Source: Desulfuromusa sp. (GTDB lineage Bacteria; Desulfobacterota; Desulfuromonadia; Desulfuromonadales; Geopsychrobacteraceae). From it: DNA of 25,919 nt. The notes under the pieces are model-generated. The model worked only from the letters and a program-made list of their open reading frames with translations. It was not told where the DNA came from and ran no database searches. Of this stretch, positions 7,216-14,977 are shown in pieces. The stretch covers positions 1 through 25,919 of the forward strand of contig JAGGWI010000187.1 of NCBI GenBank assembly GCA_021157505.1. The letters are read 5' to 3'. Every line of letters begins with the position of its first letter. The first letter of the stretch is position 1. The translations under genes were made by a program, and so were the position numbers.

Positions 7216-8364
7216 ATGCGCATCATGATTATCCTCTCCGCCCTGTTGATGCAACTCTGTCTGGGAGCAACGTACTCCTGGTCTGTTTACGTACAGCACC
7301 TGAAAACGTTGGTTGGTATAACCCAGATACAGGCACAGATCCCTTTTTCTATATTTTATTTTGTTTTCCCCCTGACAATGATTTTTTCGGGGACTTTAAT
7401 CGATAAATTTGGGCCAAGACTCGCGGCTATCAGTGGCGGCCTCCTATTCGGTAGTGGCTGGATCGTTTCTTCATTTGGCATTAATAATTTCACCTGGACG
7501 ATTCTTGGAAATGGTGTCATTGCCGGAATTGGTGCCGGAATCGCCTATATCGTCCCCATCTCAACCTGCATTAAATGGTTCCCCAACAATAAAGGACTGG
7601 TCACCGGTGTTGCCGTTGCCGGATTTGGTGGTGGAGCCGCACTGGTCAGCAGCGTTTCCGGATACCTGCTGCAACTCAATTTCACCCCCTTTACCCTGTT
7701 TGGCTATTTAGGTTGGGCTTTTATTATTCTGATTGTTTTTTCAGGTCTCTTCATGCAGAACCCTCCTGACTATTCAAAAGCGGATACAATTCAACTTGGT
7801 TTTCGTGAAGTCCTTACCGATAGACGTTTCATCATTCTCTATTTTGCCATGTTCACCGGGTTAGCAGCGGGCTTTGCTATCAATGCCAATATCAAGGAAT
7901 TCTACCAATCTGCAACCCTGATGACCGGCGTCACTGCCGTCTCCTTCTTTGCGATTGCCAATGCTATTGGCAGAGTTGTCTGGGGAGGGATATTTGATCG
8001 CTTCAATAGCCGTAACGTTATTCAACTCAACCTCTTAGCTCAGGCCCTTCTTCTGTTTGCATCCCCGTACATTGTAAATTCACCCATTGGATTGCAGCTG
8101 TTTGCAGCGATAGCAGGTTTCAATTATGGTGGCGTTCTGGTTATTTATGCCGGGTCTGTTGCCAGAATCTGGGGGGCAGAGAAAGTTGGCTCTATTTATG
8201 GCTGGTTATTTTCGGCAAACATCCCCGGAGCCATTGCTCCCCTTTTTGCTGGCTACTTCTATGATATGACCGGCAGCTTTATGATTCCGATGTATATTAT
8301 TGCTGCCATTATCCTTACTGCCATCGTCGTCCTTAATTTCAACAGAAATAGTCTTGTGACCTGA
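7216..8364 (+). CDS. Major facilitator transporter, oxalate/formate antiporter (OFA)-like
   Basis: A 382-residue inner-membrane protein with about twelve hydrophobic segments. The N-terminal LGATYSWSVY motif, the loop GTLIDKFGPRLAA between membrane segments 2 and 3 (the MFS signature), and GVAVAGFGGGAAL in the first half place it in the OxlT-like OFA family. Members exchange small carboxylates, but the substrate here is not evident. The second half repeats the fold with a degenerate signature GRVVWGGIFDRFNSRN. The ATG follows a GGGAGA ribosome site. No metabolic genes adjoin it that would reveal a substrate. Confidence 0.85.
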   Translation: MRIMIILSALLMQLCLGATYSWSVYVQHLKTLVGITQIQAQIPFSIFYFVFPLTMIFSGTLIDKFGPRLAAISGGLLFGSGWIVSSFGINNFTWTILGNGVIAGIGAGIAYIVPISTCIKWFPNNKGLVTGVAVAGFGGGAALVSSVSGYLLQLNFTPFTLFGYLGWAFIILIVFSGLFMQNPPDYSKADTIQLGFREVLTDRRFIILYFAMFTGLAAGFAINANIKEFYQSATLMTGVTAVSFFAIANAIGRVVWGGIFDRFNSRNVIQLNLLAQALLLFASPYIVNSPIGLQLFAAIAGFNYGGVLVIYAGSVARIWGAEKVGSIYGWLFSANIPGAIAPLFAGYFYDMTGSFMIPMYIIAAIILTAIVVLNFNRNSLVT

Positions 8365-8382
8365 AAAATAGTAATAAAAAAG

Positions 8383-8411
8383 TTGACTGAACAATAAAAC
8401 TTCGCTATTAG
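8383..8411 (+). promoter_or_regulatory. Candidate sigma-70 promoter of the PxxKW gene
   Basis: TTGACT (8383-8388), a 17-base spacer and TATTAG (8406-8411) predict transcription from about 8418. This excludes the upstream ATG at 8413 as the start of the next gene and supports the ATG at 8461. Confidence 0.55.
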
Positions 8412-8460
8412 TATGCGTTCGAAATCAGAATCAAAGTATCAGTTCAGGAGGAATAAAAAT

Positions 8461-8745
8461 ATGCAGTGCCAAACGGTTCTCGCCGGTACCGAATGTAGTT
8501 TCTGGAAAAAGTCAGGTTGCAGTGCCCCTAACGGCAGTTGCCAGGTTATTGTTGAAGAATGTCAAGGGTGTAACCGAATCGTCAAAGGGAGCATCGGTGA
8601 TGTCTGCACCGCCTATCCTGACCCCGCCGCAAAATGGGCCAATGGTTTATGTAATTTTGCGACCCACAAGAAGATTGATCTGAAGACTGATGATGTCAAA
8701 GTCAACCCACTGAAAGCCGCCAAACGTGCCGCTGCCGGTAAATAA
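8461..8745 (+). CDS. PxxKW family cysteine-rich protein
   Basis: A 94-residue soluble protein with eight cysteines (3, 12, 20, 27, 34, 37, 49, 64) and the motif PAAKW at 55-59 that gives the family its name. The C-terminus is lysine- and alanine-rich. From family knowledge, these proteins occur in anaerobic delta-type bacteria; function is unknown, and cysteine spacing suggests metal or iron-sulfur binding. The start at 8461 is set by a strong CAGGAGGAATAAAAAT ribosome site. The frame is open from an ATG at 8413, but that lies upstream of the predicted transcription start. It is monocistronic, ended by the hairpin at 8773. Confidence 0.85.
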   Translation: MQCQTVLAGTECSFWKKSGCSAPNGSCQVIVEECQGCNRIVKGSIGDVCTAYPDPAAKWANGLCNFATHKKIDLKTDDVKVNPLKAAKRAAAGK

Positions 8746-8772
8746 ATAGATCAACTGAACTTCTCAAATAAT

Positions 8773-8810
8773 AAAAGGGCTGTCGAGATTCTCGCCAGCC
8801 CTTTTATTTT
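8773..8810. terminator. Bidirectional intrinsic terminator
   Basis: A perfect 10-base stem (AAAAGGGCTG at 8773-8782, CAGCCCTTTT at 8796-8805) with a 13-base loop has T-rich tracts on both strands. It separates the rightward PxxKW gene from the end of the leftward antiporter gene and can serve both. Confidence 0.9.
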
Positions 8811-10749
8811 ATTCTTTTTCAGTCGCCTGCTGTGATCTACCGATAGAGGCAATCAGATCTCCCGTTTGAAAAACCAGGTCAGCAGAGGGATTGGCGATAA
8901 AATTTCCTTCGCGCAGCACCCCGACAACGGATGCTCCTGTGCTCTGTCGAACATCAAGTTGACGCAGACTGCAACCGACCGAGGAACTCTCTTCATCTAA
9001 CTCTTCCCAACTTAATTCGAGCAGATCGCGCGCTTTTTGTAGCAGGCGGACATTGTCCAGATCAGCCTGATCATCAGATAGCTGCTGATAATGATCCCGA
9101 CGGGCAGCATCGGTAAATTTCTGAATAACGGGTACAGAAACATTTAGATTCAGCAGAACCTGCCGCGCAATTTCCAGACCCGCTTCCAGTTCCGGGCGAA
9201 TAACCATATATACGCCATCGGCATAAAGAGCCTTCATCTGCTCAGCTCCAACTGAACGAACAACTATATCTAAATCAGGATAATGTTGCCGGGTAAAGTG
9301 AACGATCGCTTCTGTCGTCATGATATGGGGAATAGTAATCAGTAATTGTCTCGCATCAGCAAGGTTTGCCGCTTCCAGCACCACCGGTTGAGCAGCATCA
9401 CCATAGATCGCTGGATAACCATGCTGTTTATACTCATCAATGTTGCGGTGCGCCAGATCGATAATAACAAAGGGGACATCTAGCTGCGCCAGAATATATG
9501 CTACGTGCTGACCAACCCGGCCACCACCTGCGATCACAATATGCCCGTGTAAACCACTTTGTGGGATATTGATTGTTTCCAAAAGTTCTTTTTTAAAATA
9601 GCGCTGTTTCAAACCGTAGAGTGGCACTGTCAGGGATGAAACCAGAGGTGTAAGCAACATACTGATAATTGTCGCGGTTAAAACATAGGAATATTGCTCC
9701 AGGTTGAGGAAGCCCCCCTCTAGTCCAACCCGACCCAGGACAAAGGAAAATTCGCCAATCTGAAACATCCCCAAACCAACAGCCAGAGGAATAACATTAC
9801 CATAGCCAAAACTGCGAACAATTCCAGCCATAATTAAGCTTTTGCCGATTGCTACCAGCAACACCAATTGCAGAATACCTGACCAGTGTTCCAATAGAAA
9901 AGCTGGATTCAGAAGCATACCGACCGAGGTGAAGAACAGGAGCCCAAAAAGGTCCCGCAATGGAATGATATCGCTTAAAGCTTGATGCCCATAATCAGAT
10001 TCACTCAACACCATACCAGCGATAAAAGCACCGAAAGCAAAAGAGAGGCCGAGCAGATAAGTTGCGTAACCGATTCCCAGTCCAATCGCAATGACTGTCA
10101 GGAGAAACAGTTCACGGGAATTCCAGTGGGCAATAACGGCAAGCAGTCGCGGCAACAATCGGGTTCCAAGCACCAACATGACCGCTAAAAAAACCACCGA
10201 TTTAAGCAGGGCAATAGCTAGAACGGGTAAGCCTGCTGCAGGGTTGGATAATTGTGGCAGAAGAATCAACAACATGACAACAGCCAGATCCTGAACAATC
10301 AGGATACCAACCATCACCCGACTCGACAGTGTCCCTATCATCCCCTGAGCCATCAGGGTTTTCAGGATCACCATGGTACTGGAAAGGGAAATGAGACCGC
10401 CAAGCCAGAGGGATGGCCCGTTTTCCCAGCCAAGCCAACCGCCAATCAGGTAACCATAACCAATCGTCAATAAAATCTGAATCGAACCACCGATCAGCGC
10501 AACATATTTAACCGGCTTTAAATCCCGCAGTGAAAATTCCAACCCCAGGGCAAACAGCAACAGGGCGACCCCAATTTCCGCAAGTTTTTCAACGACATGG
10601 GGATCAGAAATAAGTCCCCCGGAAAAAGGTCCGATGACAACCCCGACAAGGATATAGCCCAGCAATAACGGTTGCCGGATTTTTTGTGCTAGCAGGCCGC
10701 CCAGCAGTGCCGCAACAACGATAATAATAATGTCAGCTGCTATTCCCAT
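8809..10749 (-). CDS. Kef/YbaL-type monovalent cation:proton antiporter (CPA2) with TrkA-N and TrkA-C domains
   Basis: A 646-residue protein. Residues 1 to about 385 are a CPA2 membrane domain of about twelve segments (GEFSFVLGR near 332-340; QDLAVV at 153-158; PLRDLFGLLFFTSVGM near 263-278). A TrkA-N nucleotide-binding domain follows (HIVIAGGGRVGQ, glycines 408-413). The C-terminus (about 570-640) is a TrkA-C/RCK-C domain (VVGVLREGNFIANPSADLVF). It should exchange K+ or Na+ for protons under control of the cytoplasmic domains. The presence of TrkA-C and the PLRD loop resemble E. coli YbaL more than KefB/KefC. It is the last gene of the gloA-TPR-yitT-antiporter set, 9 bases after the YitT-family gene. 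The cation and its ligand are not determinable here. Confidence 0.9.
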   Translation of the reverse strand: MGIAADIIIIVVAALLGGLLAQKIRQPLLLGYILVGVVIGPFSGGLISDPHVVEKLAEIGVALLLFALGLEFSLRDLKPVKYVALIGGSIQILLTIGYGYLIGGWLGWENGPSLWLGGLISLSSTMVILKTLMAQGMIGTLSSRVMVGILIVQDLAVVMLLILLPQLSNPAAGLPVLAIALLKSVVFLAVMLVLGTRLLPRLLAVIAHWNSRELFLLTVIAIGLGIGYATYLLGLSFAFGAFIAGMVLSESDYGHQALSDIIPLRDLFGLLFFTSVGMLLNPAFLLEHWSGILQLVLLVAIGKSLIMAGIVRSFGYGNVIPLAVGLGMFQIGEFSFVLGRVGLEGGFLNLEQYSYVLTATIISMLLTPLVSSLTVPLYGLKQRYFKKELLETINIPQSGLHGHIVIAGGGRVGQHVAYILAQLDVPFVIIDLAHRNIDEYKQHGYPAIYGDAAQPVVLEAANLADARQLLITIPHIMTTEAIVHFTRQHYPDLDIVVRSVGAEQMKALYADGVYMVIRPELEAGLEIARQVLLNLNVSVPVIQKFTDAARRDHYQQLSDDQADLDNVRLLQKARDLLELSWEELDEESSSVGCSLRQLDVRQSTGASVVGVLREGNFIANPSADLVFQTGDLIASIGRSQQATEKE

Positions 10750-10758
10750 AATGTAAAC

Positions 10759-11604
10759 TTACGCCCCGTGCCCCCGGCCAAGCATTTCGGCTGCATCCAT
10801 AACAACCATAAAAGCCTCAGGATCATTCTTGTGAATTATATCACGCAGCAAAGCAATTTTCCGCGCCTCAACTGTCACAAAAATCAAGGTTTTTTCTTCA
10901 TTTTTATATAACCCGGTCCCGGTAAGGATGGTTCCCTGCCGCCCTAAATGTTCAACAATCAACTGACTGAGCAGGTCGGCCTTACTGGTCGCAATATGGA
11001 CAACTTTCTCAGATAAAGTTCCCGTAAGAATCATGTCGATACATTTAGCTGTTACATAAATACTGATCATACTCCATAGAGCACGTTCAATATCCTGAAA
11101 TACAAATCCCGATGCAATGATGATAAAAACATCGAAAACAAGTATCACCTGCCCCGGTTTATACTGACTGCGAGCAGCAACCAGTCGAGCAATAATTGTG
11201 GTCCCCCCGGCCGAAGCATTGCCACGTAGAATCAAACCGACTCCAACCCCGACAGCAATGCCGCCGTACAGGGTCGCCAGTAAGGTATTGTGACTGAGCG
11301 CCTGCAAGTGAAAAAATTCACTGAAAATATCGATAAGAACGGAGGTCAGGAAAATTGCGGAAACGGAACGAATAGTAAAAGCTTTTCCAAGCATTTTACC
11401 AGCCACCAGCAACAGCGGTAGATTGATCAGCACCATGAGGCTACCGATCGGCAGATGAATCAGATAATTCAACAGAATTGCTATGCCGGGGGTTCCACCC
11501 GTAGCAATTTTATTGGGAGCCAGGAACAGTACGATCCCCAATGCCAACATCATGGCACCAGATAGAATATATAAGATATTACGCAGTTCAGTACGTGGAT
11601 TCAT
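10759..11604 (-). CDS. YitT family membrane protein (DUF161 plus DUF2179)
   Basis: A 281-residue protein. The first 180 residues hold about five or six membrane segments with the family signature ALGIVLFLAPNKIATGGTPGIA and the internal echo GVGVGLILRGNASAGGTTIIA. The last 85 residues (from about 197) form the DUF2179 soluble domain, which resembles small ligand-binding folds (KVVHIATSKADLL; GTILTGTGLYKNEEKTLIFV). Function of the family is unsettled; a transporter is the usual guess. It lies 28 bases after the TPR gene and 9 before the antiporter gene, so the three are probably co-transcribed. Confidence 0.9.
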   Translation of the reverse strand: MNPRTELRNILYILSGAMMLALGIVLFLAPNKIATGGTPGIAILLNYLIHLPIGSLMVLINLPLLLVAGKMLGKAFTIRSVSAIFLTSVLIDIFSEFFHLQALSHNTLLATLYGGIAVGVGVGLILRGNASAGGTTIIARLVAARSQYKPGQVILVFDVFIIIASGFVFQDIERALWSMISIYVTAKCIDMILTGTLSEKVVHIATSKADLLSQLIVEHLGRQGTILTGTGLYKNEEKTLIFVTVEARKIALLRDIIHKNDPEAFMVVMDAAEMLGRGHGA

Positions 11605-11632
11605 CTTCGTTCCTGGAAAGTTGCCTACTTTG

Positions 11633-12400
11633 CTACTTCAGGCCATCAATCACGGCAGAAACCTCGTCGCGGATATTCTTAGCTGCCGGGCTTTTTTCAA
11701 GACGCAAAAACTGCTGAAAATTATCAATCGCCTCCTGAGTACGATCCAGGTCAAGACAAATATAACCAAGAGTCAGATAGCCCAACGGCAATCCCGCATC
11801 TAACTTCAGACCTTTTTGACAATAGTCTTCGGCCTGTTCCAAGTCATCGGTTTCATAATACAGTTCTGCAAGACTCAAGTAGGGCTGAGGGTCAGATGAA
11901 TCCAACTCTATCGCTCGAAGAAAACAGTGTAGTGCCTCTTCTGTACTGTTTTTCGCGATACAGATATCGCCCAAAGCATTATAGGCAAATGGTGATTCAG
12001 GATCTTTTTCCAGAGCCTGACGGCAAGTCTGCTCAGCAGATTCTAAATCGTCAGCATTCATCTGCGCGACCGCTTTACTGACCCAGGCATCCACTTCTTC
12101 ACCATCCAGATCGATGATCTGCTGATAGGTTGCTATTGCTTTGTCATTCTTCTCCTCTTCGAGATAGAGATCACCCAGAGAAAATAGCAAGTCAAGATTG
12201 TCCGCTTCCAACTTCAGGCCGGCAGAGAGGCTTTTATGGGCTTTGGCAAAAGATCCCTCTGCAATTTGCGTATCAGCTAGCAGCAACCAGACTTCAGCAG
12301 ATTCTTCACTTTTTAAAACCTGTTGAAACAATTGAGCGGCTGCTTTAGTATCCCCTTCTTCAAGAGCACGGTGCCCTTTTTCCATTAACTCTTCAGTCAT
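11633..12400 (-). CDS. Tetratricopeptide repeat protein
   Basis: A 255-residue acidic protein made almost wholly of about seven TPR units, each near 34 residues, from about residue 6 to 240 (for example the units with AYNALGDICIAKNSTEEAL and PYLSLAELYYETDDLEQAE). No signal peptide or membrane segment is seen, so it is likely cytoplasmic and serves as a protein-binding scaffold; the partner is unknown. Its ATG follows GGGAGAAAAAA. It stands 59 bases after gloA and 28 before the YitT-family gene on the same strand. Confidence 0.88.
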   Translation of the reverse strand: MTEELMEKGHRALEEGDTKAAAQLFQQVLKSEESAEVWLLLADTQIAEGSFAKAHKSLSAGLKLEADNLDLLFSLGDLYLEEEKNDKAIATYQQIIDLDGEEVDAWVSKAVAQMNADDLESAEQTCRQALEKDPESPFAYNALGDICIAKNSTEEALHCFLRAIELDSSDPQPYLSLAELYYETDDLEQAEDYCQKGLKLDAGLPLGYLTLGYICLDLDRTQEAIDNFQQFLRLEKSPAAKNIRDEVSAVIDGLK

Positions 12401-12459
12401 TTTTTTCTCCCTGGCTCTCAGCAGATAAGTCTGAATGAGATCAGCTTAGTATAAAAAAG

Positions 12460-12849
12460 CTACAACGTTGTTCGACGGACCACTTCAACCTTATAACCAT
12501 CAGGATCTGTGACAAAATAGAAACGTGGCTGACCAGCGACCAGTCCCTTTAAAGGGGTGACGGTAAGAGCCATCTTGGTATGTCTTTGGTGTGATGCTTC
12601 CAAATCAGCCGTAGCGACTGCAAGATGTGAATAACCATTCCCAACAACATAAGGTTCTTGCTGGTCATAATTGTAAGTTAATTCCAGCTCAAACGGCAGT
12701 CCAGTAGACGTCATGTAACTGAGAGTAAAACGTCCATCCGGATAATCCTTCTTTCGTGATATTTCAAAACCAAAAGCTTCGCGATAAAAGTTCTCCGTAG
12801 CTTCCAAGTCCATAACCCGGTAACAGATGTGAATCATTGGATATTCCAT
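12460..12849 (-). CDS. gloA: Lactoylglutathione lyase (glyoxalase I)
   Basis: Glyoxalase I turns the hemithioacetal of methylglyoxal and glutathione into S-lactoylglutathione. The 129-residue protein carries all four metal ligands of E. coli GloA in nearly identical positions: H7, E56 (in LELTYNY), H75 (in YSHLAV) and E122 (in DPDGYKVEVV). This supports an active, small, single-domain enzyme rather than a general VOC-fold protein. The start is secure, with AGGAGG seven bases ahead of the ATG. It heads the leftward gene set that ends in a Kef-type antiporter and is divergent from lpxH. Another thiol could replace glutathione if the host lacks it. Confidence 0.9.
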   Translation of the reverse strand: MEYPMIHICYRVMDLEATENFYREAFGFEISRKKDYPDGRFTLSYMTSTGLPFELELTYNYDQQEPYVVGNGYSHLAVATADLEASHQRHTKMALTVTPLKGLVAGQPRFYFVTDPDGYKVEVVRRTTL

Positions 12850-12870
12850 AAGTACCTCCTTGATTGTAAA

Positions 12871-12899
12871 TTGACAACAGTGGATCAGCTCTTTATAGT
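12871..12899 (+). promoter_or_regulatory. Strong sigma-70 promoter that predicts a leaderless lpxH mRNA
   Basis: A perfect TTGACA (12871-12876), a 17-base spacer and TATAGT (12894-12899, five of six). Counting from the -10, transcription should begin at 12906 or 12907, and the ATG of lpxH is at 12907. Confidence 0.7.
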
Positions 12900-12906
12900 C
12901 GATGCC

Positions 12907-13605
12907 ATGAGAGCAATATTTTTATCCGACGCCCACCTGCGCCATCCGCAGGATAATAACTATCAGTGTTTACTCGATTTTCTCAACCACGAAAAAGATC
13001 TTGATGCCCTCTTTCTTCTTGGTGATATCTTTGAGTTCTGGTTTGGCTACAAATATCTCACCTTTACTGCCTATATACCGGTGCTGGAAAAACTGCGACA
13101 ACTCTCAGAATCAGGGACAAAACTTTATTTTGTTGAGGGAAACCACGACTTCAATATGGGGCCCTATTTCACTGAAACACTTCGTTGTACCGTCATCCCT
13201 GATCAGCAATTAATAGAATGGGATGGCCAGAAGATTATGCTCAGCCACGGAGATCTGCTTAATCCTGATCGTAATTATCAACGCTTGCGCTCATTCTGCC
13301 GGAGTTGGCCGGTCAAACTTCTAGCCCGGCTGATCCACCCTGACCTGATGTGGTCCACTGCTCTCTGGTTAAGTAATAAGAGCTCAAAAAACCGGCCAGA
13401 GAACCAGCATCAAAATCCTTCCACCTATTTAATACCATTTTCAGAAACCAGTCATAGCGATATCGTTATTTGTGGCCATTTTCATCATCCCCTCGAGCTG
13501 GAGCATCGCGGTGTCAAAATCATCGCGTTAGGCGATTGGATAACTCAATTTTCCTATGCGGAAATGGTAGATGGAGAGATTAAACTGAAGAGCTACAGTC
13601 ACTGA
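12907..13605 (+). CDS. lpxH: UDP-2,3-diacylglucosamine diphosphatase, LpxH-like metallophosphoesterase
   Basis: A 232-residue calcineurin-type phosphoesterase with the metal ligands in family order: D8 and H10 (SDAHL), D40 (LLGDIFEFW), N79 (VEGNHDF), H114 (LSHGD), H191 and H193 (GHFHH). LpxH cleaves UDP-2,3-diacylglucosamine to lipid X at the inner membrane in lipid A synthesis. GDIFEFW and the length fit, but the segment is GNHD where E. coli LpxH has GNRD, so the substrate is likely rather than certain. The ATG at 12907 begins exactly at the first beta strand. The frame is open back to 12829, overlapping gloA, but those codons lie in and upstream of the promoter. No ribosome site is visible. 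The last 7 bases overlap the convergent YihY-family gene. Confidence 0.8.
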   Translation: MRAIFLSDAHLRHPQDNNYQCLLDFLNHEKDLDALFLLGDIFEFWFGYKYLTFTAYIPVLEKLRQLSESGTKLYFVEGNHDFNMGPYFTETLRCTVIPDQQLIEWDGQKIMLSHGDLLNPDRNYQRLRSFCRSWPVKLLARLIHPDLMWSTALWLSNKSSKNRPENQHQNPSTYLIPFSETSHSDIVICGHFHHPLELEHRGVKIIALGDWITQFSYAEMVDGEIKLKSYSH

Positions 13606-14960
13606 GTTGCTTTACCTTCGATACACTCCTGACTACGACTCACTAAATCTTTTAAAGTGACCCCATTCAGACTTTCCGTGACCAGATCTTCGACCTGATG
13701 GTAAGTTTCCAACGCAATCAGAGTCTGAGGGTGAGGATGGAGATGGAGGGGTTCTTCACCAAAATCACCCATTTTTCTGATAATTTCGGCCAGGCTGAGG
13801 TCTTCCGCTGAACGGCCAAGTTGATATCGGCAGCGCCCTGACAGAGTGCAGATCTCAGTTACAAATCCAATTTTCAGCAGCTGATTGATAATACCGCGAC
13901 AAAGACGGGGGGGGATAAACAGATATTTTGCCAGCCGTTCATGGCTTATGGGTGGCTCCCCTTTGGCAAAACGGTCAGCCAAGGTGACCAACAGCGCCAG
14001 TGCGACCTGCTCAAAACTATTCCTACTGACCTCTGATTTGCGCAAGTCCCTGCCACTGGTCCGCAAATTTTGTTTGGCATAGCAGACACCAAGCCCAAAG
14101 AGAACAATCACCCAGGAAAGATAGAGCCAGATCATGAAAATAGGAAGCGCCGCCATGGTTCCATAGATCGCATTATAGCGCCCGACCCCCACCTGAAAAT
14201 AGACATATCCAACTTGAGCAATCTGCCATAACGTTCCCCCGAGCACTCCACCGACAAAGGCAGCACGCCATTCCACTTTAATGTTGGACATAAAAACATA
14301 AAGCCAGGTAAATGCCAGCCACATAAAAACAAACGGGGTGACCTTAAACAGCAACAGGACAAAACCACCAACCAGCTGCATTTCAATCAGCTTTTGCATC
14401 AAACTGTTGCTGGCCAGGGTTGAGGTCATAGAGATAGCGGAGATAATGAGCAACGGACCGACCAGGATAACCGACAGGTAATCAGCAAAGCGGCGTAACA
14501 TAGGACGTACACTTTTAACACCCCAGATATGATTGAATGATGCTTCCACATTGGTGAGTAGAGAAATGACAGCGACAATCAAAAAAATCAGTCCAACAGT
14601 CCCCAGCTTTGTCACTTGAGTATTGTTGATGTAACCCAGAATAATATTGGCAGCCTGACCATCACCAACATTCAACTTTTCGAGAATCCATGGTTGCAGC
14701 AGATTCTGCACCCCGAAAGCCTTTAACAGGGCAAAGGTCAGTGCCAACAGCGGCACCAGAGACAACATCGTATAATAGGTCAAAGCTGCCGCCCGCAGGA
14801 AACACTGGTTTGCACCGAAATCTCTGATCACCAAAGCTGCAGTCTGGATCTGACGTAATAAAGTTCGCTGCAGGAACGATAAATCCGCAGGGTTCTGTTC
14901 CCAGAGCAGAACTTTAATTTTTTCACGCAATCCTGACTGTGTTCTTTTAATCTGCGGCAT
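13599..14960 (-). CDS. YihY/UPF0761 family membrane protein with C-terminal winged-helix-like domain
   Basis: A 453-residue protein. Residues about 40-310 are the six-segment YihY (formerly 'RNase BN', BrkB) membrane domain, with the family start AAALTYYTMLSLVPLLAL and the segment GRYNAIYGTMAALPIFMIWLYLSW. E. coli YihY is not a ribonuclease; function is unknown. The last 130 residues are soluble and look like a winged helix (ISHERLAKYLFIPPRLCRGIINQLLKIGFV, then RYQLGRSAEDLSLAEIIRKM), an extension absent from E. coli YihY. It starts 17 bases after the M16-like lipoprotein gene, so the three leftward genes from 17880 probably form an operon. Confidence 0.85.
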   Translation of the reverse strand: MPQIKRTQSGLREKIKVLLWEQNPADLSFLQRTLLRQIQTAALVIRDFGANQCFLRAAALTYYTMLSLVPLLALTFALLKAFGVQNLLQPWILEKLNVGDGQAANIILGYINNTQVTKLGTVGLIFLIVAVISLLTNVEASFNHIWGVKSVRPMLRRFADYLSVILVGPLLIISAISMTSTLASNSLMQKLIEMQLVGGFVLLLFKVTPFVFMWLAFTWLYVFMSNIKVEWRAAFVGGVLGGTLWQIAQVGYVYFQVGVGRYNAIYGTMAALPIFMIWLYLSWVIVLFGLGVCYAKQNLRTSGRDLRKSEVSRNSFEQVALALLVTLADRFAKGEPPISHERLAKYLFIPPRLCRGIINQLLKIGFVTEICTLSGRCRYQLGRSAEDLSLAEIIRKMGDFGEEPLHLHPHPQTLIALETYHQVEDLVTESLNGVTLKDLVSRSQECIEGKATQ

Positions 14961-14977
14961 AGCCTTGACCTTCTATC

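Noticed and set aside
8413..8460. 16-residue extension of the PxxKW protein
   Set aside because: The upstream ATG is ahead of the predicted transcription start and lacks a ribosome site; ATG 8461 has a strong one.
12829..12906. 26-residue extension of the LpxH-like protein, including a GTG at 12880
   Set aside because: These codons overlap gloA and the promoter, and the fold begins at the ATG at 12907.
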